The translations under genes were made by a program, and so were the position numbers. Source: Mailhella sp. (GTDB lineage: Bacteria > Desulfobacterota > Desulfovibrionia > Desulfovibrionales > Desulfovibrionaceae). Taken from it: a DNA stretch of 24,589 nt. Where the stretch lies: the NCBI GenBank assembly GCA_017411945.1, contig JAFQPD010000076.1, forward strand, positions 1 through 24,589. The letters run 5' to 3'. This document shows positions 22,824-24,589 of the stretch, piece by piece. How positions within the stretch are numbered: the first letter of the stretch is position 1; every line of letters starts with the position of its first letter. Below the pieces are notes generated by a model that had not been told where the DNA came from, searched no databases, and worked only from the letters and a program-made list of their open reading frames with translations.

Positions 22824-23420
22824 ATGACCTACCTCACTCTTGCTCTCTGCATGGCCGCGGCCTTCCTTCTCGGAGCCATCCCCTTCGGCCTCGTCATCGC
22901 CAAGACCATCAAGGGCATCGACCCGCGCAAGGCCGGCAGCGGCAACATCGGCTCCACCAACGTGGCCCGCCTCTGCGGCTGGCCCTGCGGCGTGCTCACC
23001 CTGTTCTGCGACATCATGAAGGGCACGCTCCCCGTGCTCATCGCCGTGCATGTGCTTCCCGACCAGTTCCTGCAGAGCCTTGTGGCCCTGGCCGCCGTCA
23101 TGGGCCACATCAAATCGCCCTTCCTCGGCTTCAAAGGCGGAAAAGGCGTGGCCACCACCATCGGCGCGCTCATCCCTCTGGCCTTCCTGCCCCTGCTCTG
23201 CGCCGTGGCCTGCTTCTTCGCGGTGTTTTTCCTCACCCGCTACGTATCTCTCAGCTCCATGACCATGTCCGTGGCCCTCGCAGTCTTCTACGTCGTGTTC
23301 GGCCACTGGCAGCTCCTGCCCCTCGGCGTGTTCCTCGCCGCCATGATCATCTGGGCCCATCGCAGCAACATAGGCCGCCTCATGCGCGGCGAAGAAAGCA
23401 AGTTCGTCCTGAAAAAATGA
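22824..23420 (+). CDS. plsY: Glycerol-3-phosphate acyltransferase PlsY
   Basis: PlsY transfers an acyl group from acyl-phosphate to glycerol-3-phosphate, the first step of phospholipid synthesis, at the inner membrane. The 198-residue protein has the expected membrane segments and the three family motifs. These are SGNIGSTNVAR (about 39-49), GHIKSPFLGFKGGKGVATTIG (about 94-114, where the family more often has GHxFPxFLxFKGGKG) and HRSNIGRLMRGEE near the C-terminus. ATG 22824 follows six T and has only a weak GGA as ribosome site, so translation may be modest or coupled. It lies 56 nt after the ArnT-like gene, probably co-transcribed with it. Confidence 0.95.
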   Translation: MTYLTLALCMAAAFLLGAIPFGLVIAKTIKGIDPRKAGSGNIGSTNVARLCGWPCGVLTLFCDIMKGTLPVLIAVHVLPDQFLQSLVALAAVMGHIKSPFLGFKGGKGVATTIGALIPLAFLPLLCAVACFFAVFFLTRYVSLSSMTMSVALAVFYVVFGHWQLLPLGVFLAAMIIWAHRSNIGRLMRGEESKFVLKK

Positions 23421-23555
23421 CGAAACAGGCATAGACCTTTTTCCTGTTCCATGCTAGGTTATCTTCAAGAGTAGGGAACCGTCCCGTTTCCGCTCAACGC
23501 GTCCCATAACGCGGGCCAGCCCCGCATCCCGGTTTTCCCGGGGAAGGATCAGCTT

Positions 23556-23879
23556 ATGCAGATAGAAGTCGTTTTCCGCAATCTTACCCCTTCCGATCCC
23601 CTGAAGAACTATGCCCTGAAGCGTTTCCAGAAGGTCGAGCGCATGGTCGATGACGAAGAAGCCAAGCTCCTCGCCACCCTCTCCATGGAAAGCGGCACCC
23701 CCCGTGTGGATATCCAGCTCAGCGGCAAGGACGTGAACTTCGTTGCCAGCGAAAAGAACGACGATATGTACGCCGCTATCGACCTTGCCAACGACCGCCT
23801 TGGCCAGCAGCTTCGCAAGGCCAGCGAACGTCGCAGCCAGATCGATCGCTCCACCATCGGCGACGCTCTCGACGCATAG
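23556..23879 (+). CDS. hpf: Ribosome hibernation promoting factor / YfiA-family protein
   Basis: Short HPF/YfiA proteins bind the 30S decoding centre and inactivate ribosomes in stationary phase. The 107-residue protein has the family fold signs: MQIEVVFRNLTPSDPLKNYALKRFQKVERM at the start, KLLATLSMES, RVDIQLSGKDVNFVASEKNDDMYAAIDLANDRLGQQLRKASER. There is no C-terminal dimerisation domain, so it is a short form and would need a partner such as RMF to make 100S dimers, if it does so. ATG 23556 has AAGGA seven bases upstream. A 5-bp hairpin (CCCGG/CCGGG, 23528-23542) abuts the ribosome site. It is followed by a strong terminator. No rpoN lies upstream, a common partner in other bacteria. Confidence 0.93.
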   Translation: MQIEVVFRNLTPSDPLKNYALKRFQKVERMVDDEEAKLLATLSMESGTPRVDIQLSGKDVNFVASEKNDDMYAAIDLANDRLGQQLRKASERRSQIDRSTIGDALDA

Positions 23880-23936
23880 CAGGCGGCGGAGAGCCCGCCG
23901 CAATCCCCCTTCCTTCACAGGAAGCACCTGAACTAC

Positions 23937-23966
23937 ACGGCCGTTCCTCGCGAGCGGCCGTTTTTT
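23937..23966 (+). terminator. Intrinsic terminator of hpf
   Basis: ACGGCCG (23937-23943) pairs with CGGCCGT (23955-23961), followed by six T ending at 23966. Confidence 0.9.
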
Positions 23967-24003
23967 CGTCTTTTCCCTTCGGAATCATTGAAACTTTTTT
24001 CGC

Positions 24004-24032
24004 GTGACATTTAGTGGCAAAACACGTAAAAT
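24004..24032 (+). promoter_or_regulatory. Putative strong promoter of the phosphofructokinase gene
   Basis: GTGACA (24004-24009), a 17-bp spacer and TAAAAT (24027-24032) match consensus at five of six positions each, 31 nt before the start codon. Confidence 0.65.
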
Positions 24033-24063
24033 TTTCGTTTCCGAAAAATTTGGAGGCATTTCT

Positions 24064-24589
24064 ATGACTCAGCATATAGATACCAATATCATGACCGTGG
24101 GCAAGGCGAAGATCGAAAATCCCGCCATCGGCCCCTATGTGGACGACACCCCCGTTCCTTTCTACCTCGACGTGGAGCACGCCGGTGAAGACGCCAAGGG
24201 CCTCGACGCCCCCCTCTTCCTCGAGCAGGCCGGCCCCCGCTCCCATGTCTATTACGATCCCGGCAAGACCAAGGCCGCTGTCGTCACCTGCGGCGGCCTC
24301 TGCCCCGGCCTGAACGACGTTATCCGCGCCATAGTCCTCGAATCCTACTACGGCTACGGCGTGCGCTCCATCCTCGGCATCCGCTACGGCCTTGAGGGCT
24401 TCATCCCCAAGTACCATCACGACATCATGGAGCTCACCCCCCGCAACGTTTCCGAGATCCATTCTTTCGGCGGCACTATCCTCGGCTCTTCCCGCGGCCC
24501 GCAGAGCTCCGAAGAGATCGTCGACGCCCTTGAGCGCATGAACGTCAACATGCTCTATATCATCGGCGGCGACGGCACCATGAAGGCCG
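24064..24589 (+). CDS. pfkA: 6-phosphofructokinase, N-terminal part (cut by window end)
   Basis: Phosphofructokinase phosphorylates fructose 6-phosphate in glycolysis. The visible 175 residues begin MTQHIDTNIMTVGKAKIENP and carry an N-terminal extension of about 70 residues before the catalytic fold, as in the long PFK group. Motifs are AAVVTCGGLCPGLNDVIRAI (about 72-90), GFIPKYHH, GGTILGSSRGPQ and IIGGDGTMKA at the window end. The Gly in GGDGT (rather than Asp in GGDD) is the residue associated with ATP rather than pyrophosphate as donor, so an ATP-dependent enzyme is likely. ATG 24064 has GGAGG seven bases upstream and a near-consensus promoter. The 3' part is outside the window. Confidence 0.92.
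   Translation, partial: MTQHIDTNIMTVGKAKIENPAIGPYVDDTPVPFYLDVEHAGEDAKGLDAPLFLEQAGPRSHVYYDPGKTKAAVVTCGGLCPGLNDVIRAIVLESYYGYGVRSILGIRYGLEGFIPKYHHDIMELTPRNVSEIHSFGGTILGSSRGPQSSEEIVDALERMNVNMLYIIGGDGTMKA

Noticed and set aside
1..24589. CRISPR arrays, insertion sequences, prophage or toxin-antitoxin genes
   Set aside because: No regularly spaced repeats, transposase motifs, integrase motifs or paired small genes were seen on either strand.

Overview
This 24.6 kb window looks like ordinary chromosomal DNA of a GC-rich Gram-negative bacterium. The gene set is lptD, lnt, a family 9 (heptosyltransferase-type) glycosyltransferase, an ArnT-like lipid-A-type glycosyltransferase, plsY, a PyrK/PyrD pair and a TRAP-type solute-binding protein. 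Together with RNase J, a long-form 6-phosphofructokinase and the protein sequence style, this points to the Desulfovibrionales (Desulfovibrio / Bilophila-like). That assignment rests on family recognition and was not checked by a search. No phage, transposon, CRISPR array or defence gene is visible.

Layout. Positions 75-1103 (+) encode a family 9 glycosyltransferase. It converges on comEC (1144-3846, -), which lies just downstream of murA (3888-5150, -, TTG start). A tRNA-His with its own promoter and terminator (5248-5324, +) separates murA from xth (5409-6200, -). A long minus-strand block, lptD - comM - lnt - prfB, then runs from about 13.46 kb down to 6.74 kb with gaps of 7 nt, an ATGA overlap and 19 nt. 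It is followed by an HU/IHF-family gene with its own promoter and a structured leader. alr (13640-14755, +) is divergent from lptD and convergent with the pyrK-pyrD pair (16569-14807, -, TGATG overlap). mntP (-) and the RNase J gene (17350-19020, +) diverge from a 17-bp palindrome whose arms hold both -35 hexamers. RNase J converges on an unaccompanied TRAP binding protein (19090-20151, -), behind which lies a 58-residue winged-helix-like gene (20344-20520, -). The right end, all +, holds the ArnT-like glycosyltransferase with long Pro/Ala/Glu tails, plsY, hpf and the 5' part of pfkA, cut by the window end.

Functions. Most genes are housekeeping: envelope biogenesis (GT9, MurA, Alr, LptD, Lnt, ArnT-like, PlsY), translation and RNA (tRNA-His, RF2, HPF, RNase J), DNA (ExoIII, HU, ComEC, ComM), pyrimidine-type redox chemistry (PyrK/PyrD-like), manganese export and glycolysis.

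No obviously new multi-gene system is present. The best candidates for unusual biology are: (1) the PyrD-like protein, in which three positions that bind orotate/FMN in characterised class 1 dihydroorotate dehydrogenases are substituted, next to a PyrK with an atypical nucleotide-binding region; (2) the orphan TRAP binding protein lacking the family's carboxylate-binding Arg; (3) the palindrome shared by the divergent mntP/rnj promoters; and (4) an RF2 gene with an apparent relic of the programmed frameshift site at exactly codons 25-26.
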